Shown: piece after piece, positions 51,281-60,441 of the stretch | How the letters are laid out: each line of letters starts with the position of its first letter | Position numbering within the stretch: position 1 is the stretch's first letter | The notes under the pieces: model-generated | Seen by the model: the letters and a program-made list of their open reading frames with translations, nothing else | Told to the model about the DNA's origin: nothing | Database searches by the model: none | From: Pseudomonadota bacterium | GTDB lineage: Bacteria; Pseudomonadota; Gammaproteobacteria; Burkholderiales; Rhodocyclaceae | Assembly: GCA_018262095.1 (NCBI GenBank) | Contig: JAGTRW010000016.1 | Location: 1-64,000 of the forward strand | Length of the DNA: 64,000 bases | Reading direction: 5' to 3' | Position numbers and translations under genes: made by a program

Positions 51281-51762
51281 GGCCTGGCCGGGCGAGGACC
51301 GGGCCGCTCGTGGCGCGGCGCGTCGAGCTGCTGGCGCTGCTCGGGCGTCAGCAAGGCGCGCAGCTTGCTGTCGAGTTCGGCCTGGTTGAAGCTAAGCTGC
51401 GCTTGCGCCTGGGAATAGGTCTCGGCGAGCGCGCGCGCTTGCCTGGTATCGAAGCGCTCGCTGGTGCCCAAGCGATGCAGTTCGTCGAGCGCCTTGGCGG
51501 CTTTCCTTTCGAGCGTTCGCTGTGCAGGGATTTTCGCGTGCACGAGCTCGAAAACCGCGTCCTCCTGGGCTTCGCTGAGCTCAACGCCGTGCAGCACAGG
51601 CAGGCCTTGAGTCATTCCGGGTGCGGCGCCGTGTTCGACGAAGTCGGGCGGGCAGGGGGGCGGGACGTCATCGGGTGCGCGCGCCAAGAGGACTTGCGGC
51701 AGCGCGGCGACCGCGGCGCCGATCACGATGCGTTTGAGCCAGAGTGTTTTGCTTGCTTTCAT
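51277..51762 (-). CDS. Spy/CpxP-like periplasmic protein
   Basis: 161 residues with an N-terminal signal segment (WLKRIVIGAAVAALPQVLLA). Two LTxxQ-type motifs are visible: LSEAQEDAVFELVHAKIPAQ and LTPEQRQQLD near the C terminus, with a long amphipathic helical region between, the Spy/CpxP pattern. It is probably an ATP-independent periplasmic chaperone or metal/stress sensor partner. It is the first gene of the coupled trio. Confidence 0.75.
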   Translation of the reverse strand: MKASKTLWLKRIVIGAAVAALPQVLLARAPDDVPPPCPPDFVEHGAAPGMTQGLPVLHGVELSEAQEDAVFELVHAKIPAQRTLERKAAKALDELHRLGTSERFDTRQARALAETYSQAQAQLSFNQAELDSKLRALLTPEQRQQLDAPRHERPGPRPARP

Positions 51763-51930
51763 GCTTTCTCCTGAGGGTCGACCGGGCAGGATGGCGGGTC
51801 GTTACGCTGACGCCATTGTCGGCCGGGCAGGCGTTAAGTGCGGTTAGGGTCGCCGTAAAACCGGGTAAAGCCGCCGGCCGGCGAAACGGCTGATCGACAG
51901 CAAACTGCTGCGCCGGACGAGCCTTGGCGC

Positions 51931-53856
51931 GTGCAATCGGGTACCATCACGGCTTTGTCGTCGACTCGTCCAGTGACCCCTTCAGCTTCAATTCCTTCAG
52001 CGTCAGATTCTGCCGCCACGATCCTGCACGACGTTTTCGGCTACGGTGCATTTCGCGACGCGCAGGGCGAGATCGTCGACCACCTGATCGGCGGCGGCGA
52101 CGCGCTGGTGTTGATGCCGACCGGCGGCGGCAAGAGCCTCTGTTACCAGGTGCCGGCGATCGCCCGCCATCGCGCCGGGCGTGGCGTCGCGCTGGTGGTG
52201 AGTCCGCTGATCGCGCTGATGCACGACCAGGTCGGCGCGCTCGAAGAAGCCGGCGTGCACGCCGCTTTCCTCAACTCGACGCTGTCGTTTGACGAAACGC
52301 AAACGATAGAGCGCGAGATGATGAGCGGCCGCCTGGTGTTGCTCTACGTCGCACCCGAGCGCCTGTCCACGCCGCGCATGCTGGCGCAGCTCGATTCGCT
52401 CAATGAGCGCGGCCTCTTGAGCCTGTTCGCGATCGACGAGGCGCATTGCGTGAGCCAGTGGGGCCACGATTTTCGCGAGGATTATCTTTCGCTCAACGTG
52501 CTGCACGAGCGCTATCCGCAGGTGCCGCGAATCGCGCTGACGGCGACCGCCGACGATCTGACGCGCGCCGACATCATCGAGCGCCTCGCACTCTCTGATG
52601 CGCGCGTCTTCATCAGCAGCTTCGACCGGCCCAACATCCGCTACGCGGTGGTCGAGAAGGACGACGCGCGCCGCCAGTTGCTGCGCTTCATCCACGACGA
52701 GCACGACGGCGACGCCGGAATCGTCTATTGCCAGTCGCGCAAGAAGGTCGACGACACCGCAGCCTGGCTGTGCACCGAGGGGGTCAACGCGCTGCCCTAT
52801 CACGCCGGGCTCGACGCCGCGCTGCGCCGGCGCCACCAGGACCGCTTCCTGCGCGACGAGGGCGTGGTGATGGTCGCCACCATCGCCTTCGGCATGGGAA
52901 TCGACAAGCCCGACGTGCGCTTCGTCGCGCACATGGATCTGCCCAAGAACATCGAGAGCTACTACCAGGAAACCGGCCGCGCCGGGCGCGACGGGCTGCC
53001 GGCCGACGCCTGGATGGCTTACGGCCTGGCTGATGTCGTCAACCAGCGGCGGATGATCGACGAGAGTCCGGCCGCCGAGGAATTCAAGCGCGGCCAGCGC
53101 GGCAAGCTCGACGCGCTGCTCTCTCTCGCCGAGGCGCACGACTGCCGGCGCGTTCGCCTGCTCGCCTACTTCGGCGAGGCGAGCTCGCCTTGCGCGCCCC
53201 ATCAGCACGCTTGCGACAACTGCCTCAATCCGCCCGCCACCTGGGATGCGACCGAGGCTGCGCGCAAGGCGCTGTCTTGCATCTACCGCTTCCACCAGAA
53301 CGGTGGCCAGCGCTTCGGCGCGGTGCACCTGATCGACGTGCTGCGCGGCAAGATGACCGAAAAGGTGACGCAGAACGGGCACGCGAGCTTGTCGACCTTC
53401 GGCATCGGCGTCGACATCGGCGACGCGCAGTGGCGCGTCGTGTTGCGCCAGCTGATCGCGCTTGGCTTTGTGCAGACCGAAGGCGAGTACAACACGCTCG
53501 AACTGACGGCGAGCGCGCGCGAGGTGTTGCGCGGCGAAGTTCAGCTGCTGCTGCGCGAGCCCAGCGCCAAGCGCAGCAAGGCCGCGGCCAAGACCTCGCG
53601 CGGCAAGGCCAAGCCGCCGCCAGTGCCGCTCGACGCAGCGGGCCTCGCGCGCTTCGCCGCGCTCAAGTCATGGCGCGGCCTCGTCGCGCGCGAACACAAT
53701 CTGCCGGCCTACGTCGTGTTCAACGACGCGACGCTCGCCGAAATGGCGCAGGAAGCGCCTGAGACGCTCGACGACCTCTCGGACATCAGCGGCGTCGGCG
53801 CCAAGAAGCTCGAAGCCTACGGGCGCGAGCTATTGCGGGTGCTGGGCGGCGGATAA
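51931..53856 (+). CDS. recQ: ATP-dependent DNA helicase RecQ
   Basis: 641 residues from a GTG (no ATG is available before the helicase core). Motifs in order: [20 protein letters not shown] (motif 0), Walker [18 protein letters not shown]-type [42 protein letters not shown], motif [14 protein letters not shown]. The Zn-binding cysteines occur in [11 protein letters not shown]...[11 protein letters not shown]. Then a winged-helix RQC region (about 430-535) and a C-terminal HRDC domain ([20 protein letters not shown]). A complete 3'-5' helicase for recombination and fork repair; 20-25 residues longer at the N terminus than E. coli. Confidence 0.95.
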   Translation: MQSGTITALSSTRPVTPSASIPSASDSAATILHDVFGYGAFRDAQGEIVDHLIGGGDALVLMPTGGGKSLCYQVPAIARHRAGRGVALVVSPLIALMHDQVGALEEAGVHAAFLNSTLSFDETQTIEREMMSGRLVLLYVAPERLSTPRMLAQLDSLNERGLLSLFAIDEAHCVSQWGHDFREDYLSLNVLHERYPQVPRIALTATADDLTRADIIERLALSDARVFISSFDRPNIRYAVVEKDDARRQLLRFIHDEHDGDAGIVYCQSRKKVDDTAAWLCTEGVNALPYHAGLDAALRRRHQDRFLRDEGVVMVATIAFGMGIDKPDVRFVAHMDLPKNIESYYQETGRAGRDGLPADAWMAYGLADVVNQRRMIDESPAAEEFKRGQRGKLDALLSLAEAHDCRRVRLLAYFGEASSPCAPHQHACDNCLNPPATWDATEAARKALSCIYRFHQNGGQRFGAVHLIDVLRGKMTEKVTQNGHASLSTFGIGVDIGDAQWRVVLRQLIALGFVQTEGEYNTLELTASAREVLRGEVQLLLREPSAKRSKAAAKTSRGKAKPPPVPLDAAGLARFAALKSWRGLVAREHNLPAYVVFNDATLAEMAQEAPETLDDLSDISGVGAKKLEAYGRELLRVLGGG

Positions 53857-53931
53857 ATAGACACATAGGGAAACGCATTTCCGATCCAGATGGACAACAA
53901 TGTTCAGGCAGTCAGTAGCTAATTGAAAAAT

Positions 53932-54032
53932 CTGTCATTCCGGGGCTGTCTGTTAGGACAGAACCCGGAATCCAGTAAGCACGATGAAAAACCCTGGATT
54001 CCGGGTTCCGCTTCGCGGCCCCGGAATGACAG
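53932..54032. repeat. 101-bp nested palindromic element (MITE-like)
   Basis: Perfect 15-bp terminal inverted repeats CTGTCATTCCGGGGC (53932-53946) and GCCCCGGAATGACAG (54018-54032) enclose a second perfect pair, CCCGGAATCCAG (53964-53975) and CTGGATTCCGGG (53994-54005). It lies between recQ and the FGGY kinase. No coding capacity. Confidence 0.85.
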
Positions 54033-54084
54033 GCTGAGTGGCTAATCAGGTTTCCGATTGATCTTCCTCTAGTGGAGTAACGTC

Positions 54085-55632
54085 ATGGGTTTGATTCTTT
54101 CAATTGATGTGGGAACGACCAACATCAAGGCCGCTCTGGTCGACGATTCGGGGCAGATTTCCGGCGACGTCAAGAGCCTCAACATGAAAATCGAGGGCGA
54201 CGCTTCCGGGCGTGCCGAGCACGATCCACTCAAGCTCAAGGCGGCATTGCTCGAGGTCTGCGAACTGGCGATTGGCGATCGCGGCAGCGAAGTCGAGTGC
54301 TTCGCGCTGACCTCGTACATGTTCGGCCTGCTGCTCGCCGACCAGGATCACCGGCCGCTGACCAAGATCTCGACCTTTCTCGATACCACCTCGCAATCGC
54401 ATCACCCCAAATTCCTCGAAGCGATCGGCGACGTCGACCGCATGTATCTGGCGACCGGCTGCCCGCCGATCTTCCAGTACCCGATCAATCGCCTGCATTA
54501 CATCGCGACCAAGAGCCCCGAAATTGCGCGCCGAACCGCTTACGTGCTCGATTCGAAGGCTTTCATCCTGCACGAGCTGACCGGCGAGTACGCCACCGAT
54601 TACAGCACCGCCAATTCGATGGGCTGCCTCGACATCGAAGGCAACTGGGACCGACAGATCGTCGAAGCCGCGGGATTTTCGGTCGACCAGTTTCCGCGCG
54701 TCGTCGACGGCTTTGCCGACAAGATCGCGCTCAAGGACTCGATCTGTTCGGCTTTCGGCTTGAAGCCGGGAACGACCATCTCGCCGGGGCTTTACGACGG
54801 CGCCGCGCTGGCCGCGGCATTGACTGGCTTCGAACCCAAAATCGCGGTCGGCAATTTCGGCACCTCGGGAATGTTCCGCGTGCCGACCGCCGCGCCGATC
54901 GACGATCTCGAGGGCGGCGCGATCCAGAGTTGCCTGCTCAAGCCCGGAACCTTCTTCACCGGGTCGGGGATCAACAACTGCACGATCGCCACCAATCTGC
55001 TGCTCAACGTGCTCGGACTCGACCTCGATTATCTGCGCGGCAATTCGCTGTCGGTTCCGGGCTCGCACGGCATCATGACCTTCCCGTATTTTACCGGCGA
55101 GCGCGACATGATCATCGGCAACATCGGCACCGGGACGGTGATCGGCCTGGGCATTGCCTCGACGCGCGACGACCTGGCGCGATCTTTCCTCGAAGGCGTC
55201 GCTTTTTCTTTCCTGTTCGTCAAGGACCGGCTCGATCCCGACAAGCAGATCAAGGAGTTTCGCCTGGGCGGCGGCGGCACCGCCAACCTGCCGTGGATGC
55301 AGATCATGGCCGACGCGCTCAACCTGCCGATCCGCATCACGCAGAACCCGGAAATGGGGATCATCGGCGCCGCCAGCCTGGCGCGCTACGGCTACGGCGA
55401 CGAGTTGCTGGAAAGCTCGCGGCGAATCATGGACGGTGCCACGCTGATCGAGCCGATTGCGGCCAATGTCGAGATCTACCAGGAAGTCGCCGGGCGTTAC
55501 TTCGCGGTGCGCGAATCGCTCAAGGAACCGCTCTTGGCGCGGCAGGGATTGCGGCCCTTGCAGAGCTTGAAACACCGGCCGGTGGCCAAGGAATTGCGGC
55601 TGGTCAGGGAAATTCCCGAAGAAGTCAGGTAA
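54085..55632 (+). CDS. FGGY-family carbohydrate kinase (gluconokinase/xylulokinase type)
   Basis: 515 residues. N-terminal ATPase-fold start MGLILSIDVGTTNIKAALVD, sugar-site region QYPINRLHYIATKSPEIARR, TGEYATDYSTANSMGCLDIE, the FGGY signature region SGINNCTIATNLLLNVLG and the phosphate 2-like LGGGGTANLPWMQIMADALN. The C-terminal IGAASLARYGYGDELLESS is typical. GGAGTAAC precedes the ATG. With the downstream 2-hydroxyacid dehydrogenase and the 6-phosphogluconate dehydrogenase, gluconate or ketogluconate is a plausible substrate (inference); xylulose or another polyol remains possible. Confidence 0.88.
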   Translation: MGLILSIDVGTTNIKAALVDDSGQISGDVKSLNMKIEGDASGRAEHDPLKLKAALLEVCELAIGDRGSEVECFALTSYMFGLLLADQDHRPLTKISTFLDTTSQSHHPKFLEAIGDVDRMYLATGCPPIFQYPINRLHYIATKSPEIARRTAYVLDSKAFILHELTGEYATDYSTANSMGCLDIEGNWDRQIVEAAGFSVDQFPRVVDGFADKIALKDSICSAFGLKPGTTISPGLYDGAALAAALTGFEPKIAVGNFGTSGMFRVPTAAPIDDLEGGAIQSCLLKPGTFFTGSGINNCTIATNLLLNVLGLDLDYLRGNSLSVPGSHGIMTFPYFTGERDMIIGNIGTGTVIGLGIASTRDDLARSFLEGVAFSFLFVKDRLDPDKQIKEFRLGGGGTANLPWMQIMADALNLPIRITQNPEMGIIGAASLARYGYGDELLESSRRIMDGATLIEPIAANVEIYQEVAGRYFAVRESLKEPLLARQGLRPLQSLKHRPVAKELRLVREIPEEVR

Positions 55633-55648
55633 TTCTAAGCCGTAGTTT

Positions 55649-55887
55649 TAACCACGGCGACACGGCGAACACAGCGAAATGCCTGAGGTTTTCAGTATTT
55701 TTTCGCCAACCCAAAGGATGAATTCAAGAACCATCGCAATTAAGTAGGTGCTGATTAAATGCAAAAATGTCATTCCCGCGAACGCGGGAATCCAGGAAAA
55801 GCAACGAACTGGACCCCGGCCTCCGCCGGGGTGACGAATAAAAGATGTCTCCTTAATTGTTTTTCCGCTGTGTTCGCCGTGGTCAAC
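55649..55887. repeat. Copy 5 of the palindromic intergenic repeat, interrupted by a dRS3-like element
   Basis: Left arm TAACCACGGCG ACACGGCG AACACAGCG from 55649; right arm CCGCTGTG TTCGCCGTGG T (55865 on). The ~180-base centre contains the ATTCCC-N8-GGGAAT hairpin at 55772-55791, suggesting insertion of one repeat into another. It lies between the kinase and the dehydrogenase gene. Confidence 0.8.
55772..55791. repeat. dRS3-like hairpin ATTCCC-N8-GGGAAT
   Basis: ATTCCCGCGAACGCGGGAAT is a 9-bp perfect stem with an AA loop, preceded by GTC and followed by CCAGG. It fits the ATTCCC-N8-GGGAAT pattern of neisserial dRS3 and related repeats common in betaproteobacteria. A further GC palindrome, CCCCGGCCTCCGCCGGGG, follows near 55815-55832. 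Confidence 0.7.
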
Positions 55888-55957
55888 TGCTTTTTCTAGG
55901 TTTAAATGTAATGCTAATGCCGCAGACCGTACCATTTGACAGCAAAGGACTGAAAAC

Positions 55958-56992
55958 ATGAGTGCCAAGAAAATTCTGATCGCCATCGTCAATTCAAGCT
56001 CGTTCGGCGTCTCTTATCCGGAACACTTGAGAGCGCTGGAAGAATTCGCCGACCTGATCCGCGTCGAAATTCCCAAGGGCGCGAGCGCCGCGGTATTCCA
56101 CGAAAAGCTGTCAGCGTGTGACGGCATCATCGCCAGCGTGACGCCGATGTATACGCGCGAAGTGCTGCAGGGCTTGCCCAAGCTGCAATTGCTGGCACGC
56201 CATGGCGTCGGCTGCGACAACGTCGATCTTGCAACGTGCAGCGAGCTCGGCATCGCGGTGTCCAAGGTCGGTCCGCAGATCGAGCGCGAGTCGGTCGCGC
56301 AGATGGCGCTGGGCTTGATGGACGCGTCGGCGCGGCGCATCGTCGAAGGCGCGCAGATGGTCAAGGCGGGGGAATGGGCGAAAAGGGCCAAGATCGCGCT
56401 CGGCGTCGATTTTCACGGCGCGACGATCGGCATCGTCGGCATCGGCGCGATCGGCAAGACCGTCGCGCGAATCCTGGCGCAGGGCTATCAGGCCAAGGTC
56501 ATCGCTTACGACCCCTACGTCGATGACGCGGTGATTCGCGCCAACCACGCGACCAAGGTGAGCTTCGACGAACTGCTCGCGCAAAGCGCGATCATTTCGC
56601 TGCATTGCCCGCTGACCCATGAGACGTCGCGGATGTTCGGCGCCAAGCAACTCGCTGCAATGAAAGACGGCGCGATCATCGTCAACACCTGTCGCGGCGA
56701 AATCTTCAAGCAAGGCGAACTGATCGATGCGCTCGAATCGGGCAAGCTCGGCGGTTACGCCAGCGACGTCGTCGAAGGCGAACCGATCGGCGCCGACCAC
56801 GTGCTGCTCAAGACCAAGAACGTGATCATCACGCCGCACCTGGGGGGCTATTCGGTCGTTTCCTTACGCGGCATGGGAACGACGATGGTCGACGATATGC
56901 GCCGCGTCTTCGTCGAAGGCGGCTTCCCGGGAGTCATCGCCAACCCGACGATCGACCTGGCGAAATCGCGGATCGCACGCTTGCGGAAATGA
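55958..56992 (+). CDS. D-isomer-specific 2-hydroxyacid dehydrogenase (SerA/GhrB-like)
   Basis: 344 residues. NAD-binding motif IGIVGIGAIGKTVARILAQG, catalytic Arg region VNTCRGEIFKQGELIDALES, the Glu in SDVVEGEP and the catalytic His in IITPHLGGYS. No ACT domain, so it is not a full-length regulated SerA. Placed after a sugar kinase and facing gnd, it may reduce a 2-ketogluconate-type acid or glyoxylate/hydroxypyruvate; substrate is not decidable from the sequence. Confidence 0.88.
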   Translation: MSAKKILIAIVNSSSFGVSYPEHLRALEEFADLIRVEIPKGASAAVFHEKLSACDGIIASVTPMYTREVLQGLPKLQLLARHGVGCDNVDLATCSELGIAVSKVGPQIERESVAQMALGLMDASARRIVEGAQMVKAGEWAKRAKIALGVDFHGATIGIVGIGAIGKTVARILAQGYQAKVIAYDPYVDDAVIRANHATKVSFDELLAQSAIISLHCPLTHETSRMFGAKQLAAMKDGAIIVNTCRGEIFKQGELIDALESGKLGGYASDVVEGEPIGADHVLLKTKNVIITPHLGGYSVVSLRGMGTTMVDDMRRVFVEGGFPGVIANPTIDLAKSRIARLRK

Positions 56993-57004
56993 CGCGTTAA
57001 AAAA

Positions 57005-57035
57005 GGGCGCGCAGATTACTCTGCGCGCCCTTTTT
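57005..57035. terminator. Strong bidirectional Rho-independent terminator
   Basis: GGGCGCGCAGA-TTAC-TCTGCGCGCCC, an 11-bp perfect stem with 4-base loop, is followed by TTTTT and preceded by AAAAAA. It lies between the convergent dehydrogenase (+) and gnd (-) and can end both transcripts. Confidence 0.92.
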
Positions 57036-57052
57036 CTTGTCCGCCTAAACGG

Positions 57053-58525
57053 TCAGACCGTGTATTCGCTCGACGCGGTGGTGCCGCCCTTGCCGGTCCA
57101 GTTGGTGTGGAAGAACTTGCCGCGCGGTTGGTCGATGCGCTCGTAGGTGTGGGCGCCGAAGTAGTCGCGCTGCGCCTGCAGCAGGTTGGCCGGCAGCACG
57201 GCGCTGCGGTACTGGTCGAAGAACGACAGCGCGGTCGAGAACGCCGGTACCGGGATGCCGCGCAGCGCGGCGGTGGCGACCACCTTGCGCCAGCCCTTCT
57301 GCGCCTTCTTGATCTCGCCGCGGAAGAAGTCGTCGAGCATCAGGTTGGGGAGTTCCGGCTGTTTGTCGTAGGCGTCCTTGATGTTCGACAGGAACTGCGA
57401 ACGGATGATGCAGCCGCCGCGCCACATCAGCGCGATGCCGCCGTAGTTGAGCGTCCACTTGTATTCCTTGGCGGCAGCGCGCATCAGCATGTAGCCCTGC
57501 GCGTAGCTGACGATCTTCGAGGCGTAGAGCGCGCTCTTGATGTCTTCGATGAACGCCGCCTTCTTTTCGGCGTTGGCGGCGATCGCGGAGAGCGCCGGGC
57601 GCGGGCCCTTGAGCTTGCGCGCCGCCTTGACGCGCTCGTCCTTCAAGGCCGAGGCGCAGCGCGAATAGACCGCTTCGGCCATCAGCGTGATCGGGATGCC
57701 GAGGTCCTGCGAGTTGATCACCGTCCATTTGCCCGTGCCTTTTTGTCCGGCGGTGTCGAGGATCTTGTCGACCAGCGGCGACCCGTCGTCGTCCTTGGTT
57801 CCCAGGATGTCGCGCGAGATCTCGATCAGGTAGCTGTCGAGGTCGCCCTTGTTCCATTCGGTGAACACGTCGTGCATCTCGTCGGCGCTCATCCCGAGGC
57901 CGGTCTTCATGATGTTGTAGGCTTCGCAGATGAGCTGCATGTCGCCGTATTCGATGCCGTTATGCACCATCTTGACGTAGTGGCCGGCGCCCATCTGGCC
58001 GACCCAGTCGCAGCACGGCACGCCGCCGTCGACCTTGGCCGAGACCGCCTGGAAGATGTCCTTGACGAAGGGCCAGGCAGCGGGTGATCCGCCGGGCATC
58101 ATCGAAGGGCCGCGCCGCGCGCCTTCCTCGCCGCCGGAGACGCCGGTGCCGATGTAGAGCAAGCCCTTGCTTTCGACGTACTTCTGGCGCCGGTTGGTGT
58201 CCTCGAACAGCGAGTTGCCGCCGTCGATGATGATGTCGCCGGCTTCGAGCTGCGGGATCAGTTGTTCGATGAAGTCGTCGACCGGCTTGCCGGCCTTGAC
58301 CAGCATCATCACGCGGCGCGGCGTCTTGAGCAGGCCGACCATCTCTTCGATCGAATGCGCGCCGAGCACCTTGGTGCCCTTGGCCTCGTTGGCGAGGAAG
58401 TGGTCGACCTTGTCGGTGCTGCGGTTGTAGGCAACGACGGTATAGCCGTGATCGTCCATGTTGAGGATCAGGTTCTGGCCCATCACGGCCAGTCCGATCA
58501 GTGCAATGTCTGCTTTAGCTTCCAT
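57053..58525 (-). CDS. gnd: 6-phosphogluconate dehydrogenase, decarboxylating
   Basis: 490 residues from the ATG at 58525 (MEAKADIALIGLAVMGQNLI); a longer frame to 58633 is not supported. NADP-binding GLAVMGQN; substrate site GVSGGEEGARRGPSMMPGG with the catalytic Lys region GAGHYVKMVHNGIEYGDMQL; C-terminal RGKFFHTNWTGKGG. It converts 6-phosphogluconate to ribulose 5-phosphate and CO2, making NADPH. The SD is weak (AAAGAAAG). It is likely functionally tied to the neighbouring FGGY kinase. Confidence 0.95.
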   Translation of the reverse strand: MEAKADIALIGLAVMGQNLILNMDDHGYTVVAYNRSTDKVDHFLANEAKGTKVLGAHSIEEMVGLLKTPRRVMMLVKAGKPVDDFIEQLIPQLEAGDIIIDGGNSLFEDTNRRQKYVESKGLLYIGTGVSGGEEGARRGPSMMPGGSPAAWPFVKDIFQAVSAKVDGGVPCCDWVGQMGAGHYVKMVHNGIEYGDMQLICEAYNIMKTGLGMSADEMHDVFTEWNKGDLDSYLIEISRDILGTKDDDGSPLVDKILDTAGQKGTGKWTVINSQDLGIPITLMAEAVYSRCASALKDERVKAARKLKGPRPALSAIAANAEKKAAFIEDIKSALYASKIVSYAQGYMLMRAAAKEYKWTLNYGGIALMWRGGCIIRSQFLSNIKDAYDKQPELPNLMLDDFFRGEIKKAQKGWRKVVATAALRGIPVPAFSTALSFFDQYRSAVLPANLLQAQRDYFGAHTYERIDQPRGKFFHTNWTGKGGTTASSEYTV

Positions 58526-58848
58526 TTTTTCTTTCTTTCGATGGCCGGGCAGGTGCCCGACGGGGTCACGGGTCATCCCGGTTGGGACGAGAACGGTTTG
58601 TTGCGGGGGAATGGCGACCTGATGGGTGAGCATTTAACCTGAACTGCCAGCGAAATTCAACGTTACCGGCGATTGAGTCGGTTTTTCCGCGTCGGGCAGG
58701 CGCAAGATCGCCTGGCCATTGGAAGCCGATCGGTAATTGCGGCATCATGTGCGCTATCCGCCGGCAGGGCGTCGCGTTCGCTGGCGAACGCCTGCCAATC
58801 GCTCGTGCTCAGTGCCAAGCGAACCAATCAAGTGATGAAAGCAAAAAG
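58526..58848. other. 323-bp divergent gap between gnd and the D-aminoacylase gene
   Basis: It contains a 6-bp hairpin CGGGCAGGTGCCCG near 58546-58559 and the palindrome GCGTTCGC-TG-GCGAACGC at 58774-58791. No coding sequence is supported. The palindrome is a candidate operator for the downstream plus-strand gene. Confidence 0.45.
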
Positions 58849-60441
58849 ATGAAGACCCTTTTCAAAAACGGCACCATCGTCGATGGCACCGGCGCGCCCG
58901 GATTTGTTGCCGACCTGCGGGTCGATCACGGCCGGATCGTGGGCTTCGGCAGCTTCACCGCCGATTTTGGCGAGCAGGTCTATGACGCCACCGGCAAGAT
59001 CGTCTGCCCCGGCTTCATCGATACCCATACGCATTCCGACCTGGCGGCGATCGTCGCTCCGGCGCTGTCGGCCAAGATCCGCCAGGGGATCACCAGCGAG
59101 TTGCTCGGCCAGGACGGCGTCGCCATGGCGCCCTTGCCCGAGCAATACATCGCGGCGTGGCGCAAGAACATCGCCGGACTCGACGGCGACACCGACACCA
59201 TTGACTGGAAGTACCAGGATACCGAGGGCTATCTCAAGCTGCTCGCAGCGCACCGCCCGGCGACCAACCTGGCGAGCCTGGTGCCGCACGGCAACGTGCG
59301 CATCGAGGCGATGGGACTCGAAGGGAAGAAAGCCAGCCGCCGGCAGGTCGCCGCGATGTGCCGCATTCTCGAGCGCGAGTTGCAGGCCGGCGCCTACGGG
59401 CTATCGACCGGGTTGATCTACAACCCCTGCGCCTTCGGCGACATTTACGAGCTGATCGAATTGTGCAAGGTCACGCACCAGTACGGCGGGGTTTTCGTCG
59501 TCCATCAGCGCAGCGAAGCCGACGACATCATCGCCTCGACGCGCGAGTTGATAGCCATCGCGCAGCAGTCCGGCGTCGCGCTGCATATCTCGCACATGAA
59601 GGTGTGCGGCCGCAAGAACTGGGGGCTGATCGACGAAATGCTCGGTCTGCTCGAAGCGGCGCAGGCGAGCGGAATTCGCGTCTCGTTCGACCACTATCCG
59701 TATGTCGCCGGCAGCACCATGCTCGGCGTGATCCTGCCGCCGTGGGTCCATGCCGGCGGCACCGAGAAGCTGCTCGAACGCCTGGCGTCGCCGCAGCTGC
59801 GCCAGAGAATCATCGATGATTTCGAGAACGGCATTGCCGGCTGGGACAATTTCATCGATTTTGCCGGCATCGACCAGATCTTCATCACCAGCGTCAAGAC
59901 CGACAAGAACCGCGACACGATAGGCAAGAACCTCGCCGAGCTCGGCCAGATGCGCGGCAAGGACCCGTACAACGCGACCTTCGACCTGCTGTTCGAGGAA
60001 GAAAACGCGGTCGGCATGGTCGATTTTTACGGCAGCGAAGAACATGTCGTCAAATTCCTCTGCCGCCCCGAACAGAACGTCTGTACCGACGGCCTGATGG
60101 GCGGAGGCAAGCCGCATCCGCGCGTCTTCGGCGCCTTTCCGCGCGTGCTCGGCAAATACGTTCGCGAGGAGAAATGCCTGAGCTGGGAAGCGGCGATTCG
60201 CAAGATGACCGGCAAGCCCGCCGAGGTCCTGGGGCTCGCGGGTCGCGGTCTGCTGCGCACCGGTTACGCCGCTGACATCGTCGTTCTCGATCCGGCAACG
60301 GTGATCGACAAGGGGACCTTCATCGACCCCAACCAGTACCCCGAAGGCATCGCCGCGGTGATGGTCAACGGCGCTTTCGCGCTGCTCGACGGCTTTGAGA
60401 CCTACGCGCGCAGCGGCGCCATCCTGAGAAAGGGCGTTTAG
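58849..60441 (+). CDS. N-acyl-D-amino-acid deacylase (D-aminoacylase family)
   Basis: 530 residues from the ATG at 58849 (MKTLFKNGTIVDGTGAPGFV); the frame extends to 58747 without a family-like N terminus. Amidohydrolase motifs: PGFIDTHTHSDLAAI (HxHxD), VFVVHQRSEADDI, ALHISHMKVCGRKNW, the late CTDGLMGGGKPHPRVFGAFP with the catalytic Asp, and ALxGRGLLRTGYAADIVVLDP-type end. It hydrolyses N-acylated D-amino acids or related amides using Zn. Cytoplasmic, no signal. No amino-acid racemase is nearby. Confidence 0.88.
   Translation: MKTLFKNGTIVDGTGAPGFVADLRVDHGRIVGFGSFTADFGEQVYDATGKIVCPGFIDTHTHSDLAAIVAPALSAKIRQGITSELLGQDGVAMAPLPEQYIAAWRKNIAGLDGDTDTIDWKYQDTEGYLKLLAAHRPATNLASLVPHGNVRIEAMGLEGKKASRRQVAAMCRILERELQAGAYGLSTGLIYNPCAFGDIYELIELCKVTHQYGGVFVVHQRSEADDIIASTRELIAIAQQSGVALHISHMKVCGRKNWGLIDEMLGLLEAAQASGIRVSFDHYPYVAGSTMLGVILPPWVHAGGTEKLLERLASPQLRQRIIDDFENGIAGWDNFIDFAGIDQIFITSVKTDKNRDTIGKNLAELGQMRGKDPYNATFDLLFEEENAVGMVDFYGSEEHVVKFLCRPEQNVCTDGLMGGGKPHPRVFGAFPRVLGKYVREEKCLSWEAAIRKMTGKPAEVLGLAGRGLLRTGYAADIVVLDPATVIDKGTFIDPNQYPEGIAAVMVNGAFALLDGFETYARSGAILRKGV

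Noticed and set aside
52003-53382. 459-codon minus-strand frame within recQ
   Set aside because: recQ on the plus strand has every helicase motif; the antisense frame has none.
28332-55887. CRISPR-like interpretation of the nonamer repeats
   Set aside because: Repeats are 9-bp modules in inverted arms, not direct repeats with uniform spacers; no cas genes are present.
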